64,000 nt of DNA from positions 14,192,931-14,256,930 of the forward strand of contig NW_025335438.1 in the NCBI RefSeq assembly GCF_004798865.1. Reading direction: 5' to 3'. This document shows, piece after piece, positions 1 to 11,014 of this stretch. The stretch comes from Varanus komodoensis. Taxonomy: Eukaryota > Chordata > Lepidosauria > Squamata > Varanidae. Each line of letters starts with the position of its first letter. Positions within the stretch are counted from its first letter, which is position 1. A program made the position numbers and the translations under genes. The notes below the pieces were generated by a model that had not been told where the DNA came from, did no database searches, and saw nothing but the letters and a program-made list of their open reading frames with translations.

Positions 1-50
1 CCCTGCCCGTCCCGGCAATTGGCCTGCGGGCCGCGAGTTTGAGACCCCTG
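1..50. mobile_element. hAT-type DNA transposon, one end only
   Basis: The window opens inside a repeat that ends in a CAGGGGTCTCAAACTCG-like terminal inverted repeat, read from its outer end on the - strand. This resembles the ends of the two complete non-autonomous hAT elements at 13.3 and 14.6 kb. The 8 bases after it (51-58) would be one target-site duplication copy. The other end is outside the window, so element length and the second duplication cannot be seen. Confidence 0.55.
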
Positions 51-58
51 CTCTACAT

Positions 59-895
59 CATTTACATCTGGAACGTGAAGCTACTGGTATTAGTTTTACA
101 TCAGTGTTGTGACAGTTGCATGCTACCTTCAGGATCAGAGGCACCATGCCTCAAAATGCCAGCTCCTGGGAGAAGATGGCCCTTTGCTTCACACTCTCCA
201 ATGGGCTTCCTAGTGCCGTCTGCTTGGCTCCTGGCAGAGATCCTGTGTGGACTATGTAGCCCCCACTCAGAGCTGCTTATATCACGGAAAGAACGAGAGA
301 GAGAGAGAGAGAATGCATGTTTATATCTGTCTGAAAAGGTCCTGAGCTTAATCCTTTTGTGATGCCTCTTCCCACATGAATACAGAGTAAGCCATAAAAT
401 TATGAACAATGAATTCCTCTAAAACTTATGGTTAACAAAGTGCTTCTGAATGCCTGTGGCTTTAGGTAACCCTTGCTATGTGCTAAAATTCAAAAACAGG
501 TTGATTGAAGAAGTTTCTTATATGATCTGTTTATGATAGCTCTGGTTTGATAAAAGGTTGATCAGGTTTCCTGGCTGGGGCAGTATCCAGTGCTGTCACA
601 GCGCTAATGCTAAGGATGCTGAGTTAGAGTAAGCCGTTGCTAGTGCCATGCCTTTAGTGCTTGCTATGCAAATGGAAAAGGGTGATTTGCTGTCAAATTC
701 CTGCTTTGCCTAGCAAGTGTTGATGCTGTGTTACATATGGTTTATGCTAGGGCTGTGTGACAGCACTGGAAATTGCCACAGCTTAAAGGCTGTTAGAGTT
801 CTCCTTAAATGCACAGGTGATGAAACTGAACAAACAGGCACTCTGCAGATGGTAATATTGATGTTGCTTGCCTTTTTTGGAATAAGTTGCCAAAG
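59..895 (+). other. GGH intron (upstream part), no gene seen
   Basis: This stretch precedes the first visible GGH exon and should be intronic. It has a short (GA)n run near 292-312 and otherwise unrecognised sequence. The preceding GGH exon, which carries the catalytic cysteine motif WGTCLGFE in the human protein, is not present here. Confidence 0.5.
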
Positions 896-993
896 ACAGC
901 AGGATGTTCCAAGGTTTTCCTGATTATTTGCTGAAAGAAATGGCTTCTGAGCCTGTGACTTCACATTTTCATCACTGGAGCCTTTCTGTGCAG
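896..993 (+). CDS. GGH: GGH exon (sixth of nine by human numbering)
   Basis: Gamma-glutamyl hydrolase is a secreted or lysosomal class-I glutamine-amidotransferase-like peptidase that trims poly-gamma-glutamate from folates. The exon starts after an AG at 894-895 with two bases that finish a codon, then has 32 codons without a stop, and ends at a GTAACT donor (994). It encodes SRMFQGFPDYLL, then SHFHHWSLSVQ. I recall the human protein as SRMFQNFPTELL and ANFHKWSLSVK at the same place, so the match is strong. It ends in phase 0, which fits the next exon. The acceptor has only a modest pyrimidine tract, so its start is less certain than its end. Exons encoding the N-terminal part and the nucleophile cysteine are outside the window. 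Confidence 0.9.
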
Positions 994-1009
994 GTAACTT
1001 TATTAAAAT

Positions 1010-3425
1010 GTATTTATTTAAAGTTTTTCTATACGGTCCTATTTACAAAAGATTAGGATAGTCCTACATTAAGTAAAATAAGATACAGCATTACAGTATT
1101 CTATAAAGCTCCAATTAAAATAACAATTAAACCTTAATATTGGGAAAATAAAAAGGTTTTGGCCTGGTGCCAAAAAGAATAAAGTGTCAGCACCAAGTGA
1201 ACCTCTCTGGGGAGCATATTCCATAACTGGGGCACCACCACCTAATCTCCTTCACTCTCCTAATCTCCTTCAAATCGGGCTCACATAGAAGGACCTCTGA
1301 CCCAGATCTTAAGAGGTGGGCAGGCACATAGGGAAGGAGATGCTCCTTCAGGTCCTAAGCTATTTATGGCTTTATAGGTCATCACCAACACCTTAAATTG
1401 GGCCCAGACTTCAGTTGATAGCCAGTGTAGATAGTAAAGGACTGGCGTTATGTGAACGTATCTGCTGGTCCCTGTTAAAATCATGGCTGCTCTATTCTGA
1501 ACCAACTGAAGTATCCGGACCAACTCCAAGGGAAGCCCCACATAAAGCACATTACAATAGTCCAGTCAGGAGGTTACTAGAGCATGGGTCACCATTGCTA
1601 GGCACTGCTCATCCAGGTAAGGATGCAGTTGATGAACCAGCCAGAGCTGAAGGAAAGCGCTCCTTGCCACAGCCGCCACCTGGAGTTCCAGGGACAGCTC
1701 TGAGTCAAGGAGCACTCCCAAACTGCACACCCTATCCTTTAGGGGGAGTGCAACGCATCCAGAAGAGGGATAAAATCACTTACCTGGAAGGCTGAACCAC
1801 ATATCAACAGGTTCTCCATCTTGTCATGATTAAGTCTCAATTTATTGGCCCTCATCCAGCCCATCACACTGGCCAGACACCGGTTAAGAAAAGCCACTGC
1901 CTCACATGGATTAGATGTAAAAGAGAAGTAGAGCTGGGTGTCATCAGTGTACTGATGACTCCACAGCCCAAAGCCCTGAATGACCTCTACCAGCGGTTTC
2001 ATGTAGTTGTTGAAAAGCATGGGGGATAGAATGAAACCCTGTGGAACTCTATGGTAAAGCTGCCGTGGCACAGAGCCACAATCTCCCAGCACCACCTTCT
2101 GGAATTGGCCAGCCAAGTAGGAGTGGAACCACCACAAAGCAGTGCTTCCAACCCCCAACTCGCCCAGCCTATCCAGAAGGATACCATAGTCAGTGGTATC
2201 AAAAGCCACTGAGAGGTCCAGGAGAACCAACAAGGATGGACCCTCCCAATGCAGTTTCAGTCACATAGCCAGGCCTGAAACCAGAATGGAATGGGGCCAG
2301 ATGATCAATTTCTTCCAAGAGAGCCTGGAGTTGTCTGGCCCCTACCCAGTGGAGCACCTTGCCAAGAATGGGATGTTAGCCACCAGTATATAATTTGTGG
2401 CTAACTCTGGGTCCAGGTTCACCCTCTCCAGGATGGGCCTGATCACTGCTTCCTTCAAGTGTTAACAACTTCCTAGACCCTGTCCTTGGCTTTGGTGAGC
2501 GCCATGAAAGGCAAGGGTCTAGTAAACAGGTGGTGGGACAGACTTGTCCACATCCTCAGGACGCAACAATTGAAACTCACCCAACAATAGCATACCAGAT
2601 GGCACTCTGGACACTTCCTATTTTAGGGCCACATCAACTGTTGAGTCCAGCACATGGCAAATCTGAACAATTTTATCCCTAAAGTGCTGGGCAAGGTCGT
2701 CTCAGTGAGCAGCTGATGGTGCAATAGGATCTATCTGAGACCCAGAATGTAATAGGCCCAGCACCACCCAAAAAAGCTCAGCTGGACAGCACTGTGAGGA
2801 TGCAATGGGGGCAGAGAAGAATTCCTTCTTTGCCACCCTCACTTTCACAGCATAGGCTCGATAATGAGCTCTAAGCAGTGTTTAGTCAAATTTGGCATGG
2901 AATTTCCTCCACCTATGCTTTAGTTGTCTCCTAGCCTGCTTCATCATCCGCAAATCAGGTGTGTACCAGGGTGCTGCGTGGGCTCTGCATGGCAGGAGAG
3001 GACACTTAGAAGTGAACATGTCAGTCACCCGGGTCATTTCCCCATTCTACAAATCAACCAGGGCATTGACAGGAGCACCAGTCATATCAACTGGAAATTC
3101 CCCCAGAGCTCTCAGGAATCCATCAGGATCCATAAGATGCCAGGGGTGGACCAGTTTAATAGGCCCGCACCCTTACGAAGGAGAAAACTGACCCAAGTTT
3201 AAACCTCACAAGGAAGTGATCTGACCACGACAAAGGAAATAATATCAGATCCCTCACTTCCAGATCACCATCTTCCTGCCCTGTCAAAAAGATCAGGTAC
3301 AGTGTGTGTGGCCTCTTTCATGTGTTGGGCTAGTGACATGTTGAGACAGCCCCATGGTTGTAATGGCAGCCATGAAGTCCTGAGCTGCCATGAATTTCCC
3401 AGGACCAATATCCTGATGCAGAATT
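1010..3425 (-). mobile_element. L2-clade LINE, 5'-truncated, inside GGH intron
   Basis: The - strand carries reverse-transcriptase sequence of L2 type. Recognisable pieces are LLDLSVAFDTTDYGILLDRL, WWFHSYLAGQ, HRVPQGFILSPMLF and YTDDTQLYF (the YADD box, here YTDD), between about 2233 and 1750. The C-terminal stretch VQNRAAMILTG, then LHWLSTEVWAQFKVLVMTYKAINSLGP, lies between 1550 and 1281. The AT-rich 3' end is near 1010 and the 5' side fades near 3425. Frameshifts and stops split the coding region, so it is inactive. It fills almost the whole intron between two GGH exons. Confidence 0.85.
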
Positions 3426-3476
3426 AAAAATGCTTTCTTCATAAGAGGATGTTAATATATTTTTCTTCTCTTACAG

Positions 3477-3564
3477 AATTTCACAAATAATAAGAAACTG
3501 CAAAAGTTCTATAAGATATTGACAACAAATTTTCACAATGTGGACTTCATATCCACCATGGAAG
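3477..3564 (+). CDS. GGH: GGH exon (seventh by human numbering)
   Basis: The exon follows a good acceptor (pyrimidine tract then TTACAG at 3471-3476) and ends at GAAG before a GTAATG donor. It reads NFTNNKKLQKFYKILTTNF, then DFISTMEG, in phase 0 from its start. This aligns with human GGH NFTMNEKLKKFFNVLTTNT and EFISTMEG. It includes a conserved NFT glycosylation sequon. It ends one base into a codon, which is finished by the next exon. Nothing in it looks damaged. Confidence 0.93.
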
Positions 3565-3960
3565 GTAATGGTTTGATCAAACTAAATTCTTGCCAGACTT
3601 TACTGATATGTGTGTGTGTGAAAGAAAAAATGAAAATATAGCAATTTCTTCCATGTGATTTAAATATTTCTATTATTTCCCCCTATATATTTTAAACATT
3701 GCGAGTTATGTTGTTATTATTGAAGGTGTTCATGTATGGACTTCAGAAAGGCAATCAAAATATTTATGTATTTGTCCATTTGTAGATTACACCTGAAAAC
3801 CACCCATTCAAGAAAGTTTCATCAAGTTCTCCACCCATTGTGTCATTGAAGGTGGCCATTTATCATTTCAGTGCTGAATTATTAGTCTTTTAGCTGTCAA
3901 TAAGACACAGAAAATTCATTTATACTGCAGTCATTATTACGTTCCAAAAGACAGGCAGCT

Positions 3961-3962
3961 AT

Positions 3963-4010
<48 letters not shown>

Positions 4011-4082
4011 GATATTTGTATGCCGTCCTTTGCGAAAGCCTCAGGACGGCTTACACAAATAAAATACATAAACATAAAAGTA
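3961..4082. repeat. (ATTT)n microsatellite plus a LINE-like 3' tail
   Basis: Positions 3961-4010 are an almost pure (ATTT)n run. It is followed by a short 'gccgtcctttgcgaaagcc' segment of the kind found at reptile L2/CR1 3' ends just before a tetranucleotide tail. This suggests a small antisense LINE end rather than a simple satellite. It lies in the GGH intron, next to BovB. Confidence 0.6.
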
Positions 4083-5592
4083 TGTTGTTGATGTTAGTCG
4101 CGAAGTCTTGTCCGACCCATCATGACCCCATGGACAACATTCCTCCAGGCCTTCCTGTCTTCCACTATCCCCCAGAGTTCACTCAAGGTCACACTAACTG
4201 CTTTAGTGGTGTGTATCTTTCTCTTTCTTCCTTGCCTTTCACTTCCTTTCTTTCCTCAGCTATTTGTAAAGCTTCCTCAGACAGCCATTTTGCTTTCTTG
4301 CATTTCTTTTTCTTTGGGATGGCTTTAGTTGCTACCTCTTGTACAATGTTGCGAACCTCCCTCCATAGTTCTTCAGGCACTCTGTCTATCAGATCTAATT
4401 CCTTAAATCTATTTGTCCCCTCTATTGTATATTCATCAGGGATATGAATTAGGTCCTACCTGAGTGGCCTAGTGCTTTTCCCTACTTTCTTCAATTTAAG
4501 CCTAAATTTTGCAACCAGAAGCTCATGATCTGAGCCACAGTCAGCTCCTGGTCTAGTTTTTACTGACTGCATAGAGCTTCTCCATCTTTGGCTGCAGAGC
4601 ACATAGTCAATCTGATTTCTGTGTTGACCGTCTGGTGATGTCCATGTGTAGAGTCGTCTCTTGGGTTGTTGAAAGAGAGTGTTTGCTATGAGCATTGTAT
4701 TCTCTTGACAAAATCCTGTGCCCTGCTTCATTTTGTACTCCAAGGCCAAACTTGCCTGTTATTCCAGTTATCTTTTGGCTTCCTACTTTAGCATTCCAAT
4801 CCCCCATGGTGATAAGGACATCATTTTTGGGTGTTAATTCTAGAAGGTGTTGTAGGCTTTCATAGAACCAGTCAACTTCAGCCTCTTCAGCACCAGCAGC
4901 TGGGGCATAGACTTGGACTACTGTGATGTTGAATGGTTTACCTTGGATTCGAACTGAGATCATTCTGTCATTTTGGAGGTTGTATCCCAGTACTGTTTTT
5001 CCTACTCTTGTATTGACTATGAAGGCTACTCCATTTCTTCTGAGGGATTCTTGCCTGCAGTAGTATACCTGACGGTCATCTGAATTAAATTCACCCATTC
5101 CTGTCCATTTTAGTTCACTGATTCCTAAAATGTTGATGTTCAGTCTTGTCATCTCTTGTTTGACCACATCCAGCTTGCCTTGATTCATGGATCTTACATT
5201 CCAAGTTCCTATAGAGTATAGATCTTTACAGCATCCTTTCACCACCAGATACATCTGCAACTGAGTGTCCTTTCAGCTTTGACCCAGATGCTTCATTCTT
5301 TCTGGCGCTGCTAGTACTAGCCCTCTGCTCTTCATATTGGTCACCTTCCGACCTGAGGGGCTCATCTTCCAGCATCATATCTTTTTGCCTTTTGGTACTG
5401 TCCATGGGGTTTTCATGGCAGAGATACTGGAGTGGGTTGCCATTTCCTTCTCCAATGGATTACATTTTGTCAGAGCTCTCTGCTATGACCTGTTTGTCTT
5501 GGGTGGCCTTGCACAGCATAGCTCATAGCTTCATTGAGCTACGCAAGCCCCTTTGCCATGACAAGACAGTGATCCATGAAGGGGCATCCCAA
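4083..5592 (-). mobile_element. BovB (RTE) LINE, both ends kept, middle missing
   Basis: Read on the - strand, the copy begins near 5590 with the same 5' sequence as the complete BovB at 55.7 kb (ccttcatggatcactg...). The apurinic-like endonuclease follows: IGTWNVRSMNQGKLDVVKQE, ILGISELKWTGMGEFNSDD, VYAPAAGAEEAE and MGDWNAKVGSQ (catalytic GDWN kept), up to SDHELLVAKFRLK. Sequence then runs through EELWREVRNIVQEVATK. At about 4195 it jumps to the BovB 3' end (the rgvtkgrtqLRD-type tail and 'gttagtcgcgaagt'). The reverse-transcriptase region is therefore absent. It is also frameshifted. The copy sits in a GGH intron in antisense orientation. Confidence 0.88.
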
Positions 5593-5741
5593 TATAGAAA
5601 CTTATGATTACAAATGAAATAATTTTGTGTGAACTCTGTAAAAGATTTGAGTTAATACTACGCTATTGTGGATCCAAGTTCTTAAGAGGCTTGTTCACAT
5701 GCAAGCATGCAGGCATGAATTAAAACTCCTTTGTTTCCTAG

Positions 5742-5879
5742 CCTACAGATACCCTATTTATGGTGTCCAGTGGCATCCAGAGAAAAATCCATTTGAATGG
5801 AATATCACAAAAAGCATTCCTCATTCCCGCCCAGCTGTACAAGTAACATTTTTCACAGCTGACTTCTTAGTAAATGAAG
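5742..5879 (+). CDS. GGH: GGH exon with catalytic His (eighth by human numbering)
   Basis: The exon starts after TTTCCTAG and ends at AATGAAG before a GTATGG donor. It is 138 bases long and completes the codon left open by the previous exon. It reads YRYPIYGVQWHPEKNPFEW, then SRPAVQVTFFTADFLVNE. Human GGH has YKYPVYGVQWHPEKAPYEW and a closely similar continuation. The QWHPE motif carries the family's catalytic histidine (His220 in human numbering) and nearby glutamate, both intact. Reading past the donor meets a stop within 18 codons, so the longer open frame ending at 5932 is unspliced intron. The exon ends one base into a codon, in phase with the last exon. Confidence 0.95.
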
Positions 5880-6223
5880 GTATGGAATCTTTGCAAAGAA
5901 TATATGAAAGCATTTATAAATGGAAGTTGTGACATTCTACTTTCATGTGCAGAGGCTTATTTTTGAAGGGTTAAAGTGTAAAAATATAAATAGAATAGTT
6001 GGTGACAACACAACCACATTTTCTCATTAGAGGAAAATTAAAGAAAGGTCTGTGACCTTCTGTCCATAAATTCAACAAAAAAAAACATTTGTTTTTTTAA
6101 ATGGAACCTTGAGCAGACAGACCCATGCAAAGGGTATAATTTTTTAGAAATCTGTAGTCTAGATGTTTGATAATCAGAAGCTGCAGTACTAAAACTGCCC
6201 ATGTTATTGATGCCAAGAGGACT

Positions 6224-6377
6224 ACTCTAGAGCAGCCTTTCCAAACCTGGTACCTTCAAAATGTTTTGAACTACAATTCATGGCATGCCACACCATTGTT
6301 CATGCTGACTGGGGCTGATGGGAACTGTAGTGCAAACCATCTAGAGGGCACTAGATTGGGGAAGGCTGCTCTAGAGT
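6224..6377. mobile_element. Palindromic MITE-like element
   Basis: The two ends are inverted copies of about 27 bases (6224-6250 and 6351-6377, actctagagcagcct...). The inner parts are also roughly complementary ('ctacaattcatgg' against 'atgggaactgtag'). This is a hairpin-forming non-autonomous repeat common in sauropsid genomes. Related copies or halves lie near 7530, 12480, 15912, 33545 and 63195. It has no coding capacity. The superfamily cannot be told from the sequence. Confidence 0.65.
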
Positions 6378-6452
6378 AATTTCTGTGCCATTGCTGTGTG
6401 TTTTTTCATAATGTAACAAGAATAATAGAGTAGTAGAGTTGGAAAGGGCCAA

Positions 6453-6640
6453 GTCAGAGTGGTATAGTGGTTAAGAGTGCAGGACTGGAACTCAGGCAAT
6501 CTGGGTTCTAGTCCCCACCCAGCCATGGAACTAACTGGATGTCTTTGGGCCTGCCACAGACTCTCAGTTCAGTCTGGCTCACAGGGTTGCTGTTGTGAGG
6601 ATAAGATTTTAAAGAGGAGAATTATGCAATTATTCTTGAA
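6453..6640 (+). mobile_element. tRNA-derived SINE in a GGH intron
   Basis: The 5' end has a pol III promoter of tRNA type: an A-box-like 'ggtatagtggttaag' near 6461 and a B-box-like 'gggttctagtcc' near 6503. A body with 'ctcacagggttgctgttgtgagg' follows, a sequence shared by L2/MIR-related reptile SINEs. It is not a functional tRNA gene, because the acceptor stem and downstream fold are not tRNA-like. The 3' boundary is approximate. Confidence 0.65.
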
Positions 6641-6872
6641 TTCAATCATCTCTTGAAATGTGTTGATCTGGAGGCACATGGAGGGTTGGAAAATGGAAGG
6701 GGTAAGGGCATTTCTTACATTGCTCTTCTGAAATTTCTCTTTTCATAGACGAGACCATGACGTCCTAGTGTGCTCTTTAGTTTTAGGATGTGCATTTGGC
6801 AAACAGAGGGAGAAGAATTAGTCATAAAGCTGGAAACAAGGAACTAATTAATATTTCTCCAATATTTTTCAG

Positions 6873-6994
6873 CCCGAAAGAGCAACCATCGTTTTTTAAG
6901 CAAAGAGGAAGAGACAGATGCACTGATTTATAATTTTACTCCTGTTTTCATTGGAAAACATTATTCCTTTGAGCAAGCTTATTTTTTTGATTAA
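6873..6994 (+). CDS. GGH: GGH terminal coding exon and stop codon
   Basis: The exon follows the acceptor 'atatttttcag' (AG at 6871-6872). It completes the open codon as GCC (Ala) and reads ARKSNHRFLSKEEETDALIY, then NFTPVFIGKHYSFEQAYFFD and TAA (6992-6994). Human GGH ends ARKNNHHFKSESEEEKALIY, then QFSPIYTGNISSFQQCYIFD. The C-terminal FD and the natural stop fit a functional gene. All four visible exons join in frame with no premature stop. Confidence 0.95.
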
Positions 6995-9230
6995 ATTTCC
7001 AGACAGAGAAAGAACTGAGTGGCAGCATTTTTAAGAGTTTAACTGAAACAATGTATTGCAAGAAGTAAGAGGTCAAATTGCTTATAGCTCTTTCTAAAAT
7101 TTGTTTTTTCCACTCTCTTTAGAATTGCACTTTTTGTTTGTATGGCAATGGAGCAATCTACTCCAAAGAACTTTTTATTAATTTTTATTCTCCCATTAAT
7201 TACAAATAACACTCAAGACAACTAACAGCATTAAAATTTAAACATAAAAGCAAAACTCTTAAATGCATCAATCCACAGGAAATAACAGCTATTTCAGTAA
7301 ACAGCTAAGCTTGTTTGAATAAAAATGTGTTTACCTGTAAGCAGAATTAGCTTGGACTGCTTTTGTAGAGAGAAACCACCAACAATACCTTTCCAAATGT
7401 GTATCTGATGGTGGCAGGGCAAGGATAAGGGCCTGTGCCAAGGATCTTACAATTTCCAGATTGGTACTTTGGGGAGAACTTAACTTTTTCAAAATTGGAA
7501 TGAATGGCATGTGTATAAGATGGGAAGCTATAGTTCCAAATGTTGTTGGACTACAACTCTGATTACCCCTGATGATTGGCCAGACTGACTGGGGTGGATG
7601 GCAATTGTAGTCTAACAGTATCTGCTCCTAGTATAAGAGCACTGTAGTATTGCCGAGGCTTATGCAGAAATATTTCAGTGTCTCTGAAATAACTGTTCAG
7701 TTCAAGGATGAAAGCTGCAACTTGACAGTAAACAAGAATGGAACAGGAGGAGGACTTGGCAGCTTTTTCCTCTACAAACTATGGAACTGCTTTACCATCT
7801 AATGCAACTATTGGTCAGGTGAATTAGCTTGTATATCCCCATCACTGTCTGTAAGATGACTTCGTACTGCTGAGCATACCCTCTTTCTAAAGATGGAAGC
7901 ACTGCAGATATGTATGGTGCTCTATGCAAATACAGGCCCACCACCTTGTTATATTGCTGGCTGGCAAACACAGTGACCAGCCATAGGTTTTTTTTGCAGA
8001 TTGTGTCTGCCACAATTACATCATTAACACACTTTTTGGATGCACAACAGAAATTGCAGTCCTCTTTTCCCATGCATGAGAGGATTTTAAATTGTATTTA
8101 TTTGAAGGCATCTGAAGAAGCCTGTCTTCATGTGAATAGGAGCAAATGACTTTTGTCTGTGATCACAGATTATCTCAGTATAATTGTTTCCTGTTGATAA
8201 AAAAAAATGCAGTATTGTTACTGGCTTGATGTGAAAATTGTCAGGTACAGGATTTGCACATGATTTCTCCTTGAAAGCACAGAAGGGAGACTTTTGCACA
8301 CATGTAGCCGCTTAGGAAGTTCCTTTTATCTATCTCCCAACCCACCTAGATTGATCTGTTGTCCCTTGTCCCATTCCTTTGAATTTGTGTGCTTGCCATT
8401 GTGTTGTTCTTCTGTGCCTGGAACAGTCTTCATCACCCACGCTAGTGATCAAGATGATTTTATTGAGATGCTTCTCTTCCTTAGATCCACCCCTTCTACA
8501 AAGCTTTTTCTGAACAAGATTGGTTTTTGTCAATGCTTTATTTGTAGAATTCACCAAGTTTGGATCAGGGCCATGTCATATAGCCTCATCACTGCTGTAG
8601 GGCTCAGCGGTCCTTGGCTAATCACTGAATTTCATTAGGCTCTTCAGCCTACAGTGTATCTTCTACTTTTAGCAGACCCTTTCTTCTTCCTGTGCTACCC
8701 CTCCAAGAACAGGGTGATAGGAGCACTGTGGAGCTATAGACACTAAGTACTCCTACACAGTTTACTGCACAATCTTTATATATTTATTCAAAACTAAATT
8801 TCACTGGATTTAGTAAGTGTGCACAGAATTGAAGCCTTAGCTGATGGATCATTTAGCTAATCAACTCAAAACAATTTGATCGGTCAAAAGCACCCCCTCA
8901 ATTAATTTGATTATTTTAAAATATGAATATTTACAAAACTATGGTAGGTGTCCACTCCTTGCTCACACATCTAGAAATTGCTCTTCTAAGGTTCTACCTT
9001 CTCTGGGATATGCAGACCTCTTGAAAGTTTTGTTTTCCTTCAGAGTTACGGGATTTGTTATATAGAAATATATGCTGAGGGAAATGGTTAGGAGTGCAGT
9101 TCTGTGGTCCAAGAGTGATTGTCTCAGGGACCACAGGATAGTTCAGATACTTCCCTCTGTGCTGCAGCCTTGGAATGGGGAATGCTGTCCCTCACCCCTT
9201 CAGTACTTGTGCAGTGACAGCTGCACTGGA
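6995..9230 (+). other. GGH 3' UTR and downstream flank
   Basis: The first part should be the GGH 3' UTR. An AATAAA at 7318-7323 is one candidate poly(A) signal, but others cannot be excluded. A palindromic MITE-like copy lies at about 7530-7622 ('ttggactacaactctgat', then 'gcaattgtagtctaac'). Two short - strand open frames (7792-8073 and 8087-8299) match nothing I recognise. No further gene is evident. Confidence 0.5.
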
Positions 9231-9839
9231 TGCTTCTCTGAGGATAGAAGCTTGACCTTGAGGGGTGGAGAGACGGTCCAGTGAGCAGGGAAGGGAGGGA
9301 AAAGAAAGGATAGGATGGACAATATCCCGAACCTTCTCCAGCCTCCTTCCCCATGTCTTTTTTTGGCTCCAGCCTCTTGGCAGAGCAGCAGAGGCACAGG
9401 CTGGGAGAGAGTGCTGAGTGGCCGGGGGACTGGCGAAGGCAAGGTAGGAGCTGGGCAGGGGAGCAGAGGGCCAGGAGCAGCGGAGAGGAAGCGGGGCGGG
9501 CCAGAGAGGCTAGAGGAGCCAGGAGGAAGTAGACAGGTGGGGCCACTGGCCTGAGGGACTGATAAGGCATCCTCCCTTGTCTGCGTCCATTAGCTGTGGC
9601 CTGGGCTGTCCGGAGACTCCCTTTCCTGGGACACAGAAGTTTTTTTGTTTGTTTGTTTTTGTTTTTTTGTGCTGTGCTTTGCTTTGTTTTTCCTCCAATT
9701 TAAATTTAAGTTTATTTTACCCGTGTGTGTGTGTGTGTGTGTGTGCGAGTGGGTTTTTGTCTGGGAGAACTGGGTGAGTGAGAGGGACTGCAGGACAAAC
9801 AAGGCAGGGGACCAAGGTAAGGTCTCGGAAGGGATACCG

Positions 9840-10808
9840 ATGGCAGACCAGGAGATGGCCTTGGTGGGAGTCATGGGTGTTGCTGTCCACTGCATGTTCG
9901 CCCTTCTATCCCAGGAGAGGCAGGGTTACACTTGCCGTCGGTGCAAGCTGATGACCCTGCTAGAAGAGAAGGTGAGGTGCCTTAGGGCCGAGAGAGCTCT
10001 CCAGGCCGCCCAGGAGCAGCCTCCCCCTGGACAGAGGGTTGAGGGAGAGGCCACAGGAGGAGCAGCCGCAGAGACATGGTCTGTCACCCACAGAAGGAGG
10101 AGGCCAGCACAGCCTCCTCCTTCTTCTGGCACCAATCTGGAGCTGGGAAAGAGGTTCTCTCCACTTGGGGAGACTGGGGCTGATGAGGCCTCGGGGTACC
10201 CGCAAGACCTCCAGCCTGGGAGAACAAGCGGAAAGGGGGCCGCTACAGGAGAGGCGAGGGCCAGGGCACAGCCGCCTACCACCACCAGGAAGACACGTCG
10301 GCAGGTGATTGATGTTGGGGACTCCCTGCTGAGGGGCACTGAGGCGGCGGTGTGCCGCCCCAACCTGGAGACAAGGGAGGTTTGCTGCCTGCCGGGCGCA
10401 TGCATCCGGCATGTGAAGGACAGAGTGGAGCGTCTTGTTCGCTCCGGGGGTCACCAGCCGCTCCTGGTGATCCATGTGGGCACAAACGATGCGGCCAGGC
10501 AGGGTGTGGTTGGGACCGCCAGGGACTTCGAGGCCTTGGGGAAGAAACTCAGGGGGCTAAAGGCCCAAGTGGCCTTCTCGTCGATCTTACCAGTCCGGGG
10601 ATTTGGGCCAGGAAGGGACAGGAAGGTCTCCGAGGTGAACGACTGGCTTAGGGTGTCGTGCCAGAAGGAACGCTTCGGGTTCCTCGACCACAGCACTCGG
10701 TTTCTTGCCAATGGGCTTCTGGAAAGGGATGGGTTACACCTCACGAAGATGGGGAAAAGGTCCTTTGGAGATGCTCTAGCGAGCTTCGTCCAGAAGACTT
10801 TAAACTGA
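9840..10808 (+). CDS. CR1 ORF1 protein with SGNH esterase-like domain, open
   Basis: An uninterrupted 322-residue frame. I chose the ATG at 9840 because MADQEMALVGVMG follows the 5' leader; the open frame continues upstream without homology. Residues about 28-60 hold YTCRRCKLMTLLEEKVRCL, a CxxC pair and short coiled coil typical of CR1 ORF1. A Pro/Gln/Gly-rich linker follows. The second half has the SGNH-hydrolase-like signature blocks of CR1 ORF1: VIDVGDSLLRGTE (GDS nucleophile block), VIHVGTNDAA (GTND block) and ERDGLHLTKMG (DxxH block). The known role is nucleic-acid binding and assisting retrotransposition. It is intact by eye although the element around it is dead. Confidence 0.85.
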   Translation: MADQEMALVGVMGVAVHCMFALLSQERQGYTCRRCKLMTLLEEKVRCLRAERALQAAQEQPPPGQRVEGEATGGAAAETWSVTHRRRRPAQPPPSSGTNLELGKRFSPLGETGADEASGYPQDLQPGRTSGKGAATGEARARAQPPTTTRKTRRQVIDVGDSLLRGTEAAVCRPNLETREVCCLPGACIRHVKDRVERLVRSGGHQPLLVIHVGTNDAARQGVVGTARDFEALGKKLRGLKAQVAFSSILPVRGFGPGRDRKVSEVNDWLRVSCQKERFGFLDHSTRFLANGLLERDGLHLTKMGKRSFGDALASFVQKTLN

Positions 10809-11014
10809 ACTGGGGGGGGGGTTCAGGCCCCCCAGAAATGTGTCCGCACTGGACAAGTGTGGGGAGAGGATCAGGGCTCTGGGAGCAGGGTTTTAGAGGT
10901 ATTGCAGGGACTGACAGGACTCCTAAAGAGAGGGGCCAGGTATCAGGGAGAATGGGAGGAAGGAGGAGGCTGGGAACTCCAAGGAAAGGAAACGGTGGGA
11001 AGGAGTTGAGTTGC

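Noticed and set aside
5880-5932. GGH ending at the in-frame TGA at 5930-5932
   Set aside because: A GT donor lies at 5880 and the correct conserved C-terminal exon is found at 6873-6994 in the right phase.
6453-6640. Possible tRNA gene
   Set aside because: A and B boxes are present but no tRNA cloverleaf or intact acceptor stem. It is a SINE head. The same holds for the Sauria SINE copies.
7792-8299. Two adjacent - strand open frames (93 and 70 codons) downstream of GGH
   Set aside because: No recognisable domain, no splice context, and they sit in the GGH 3' flank. Most likely chance frames.
9926-10485. Long - strand frames opposite CR1 ORF1
   Set aside because: Shadows of the GC-rich ORF1 coding strand, without any domain of their own.
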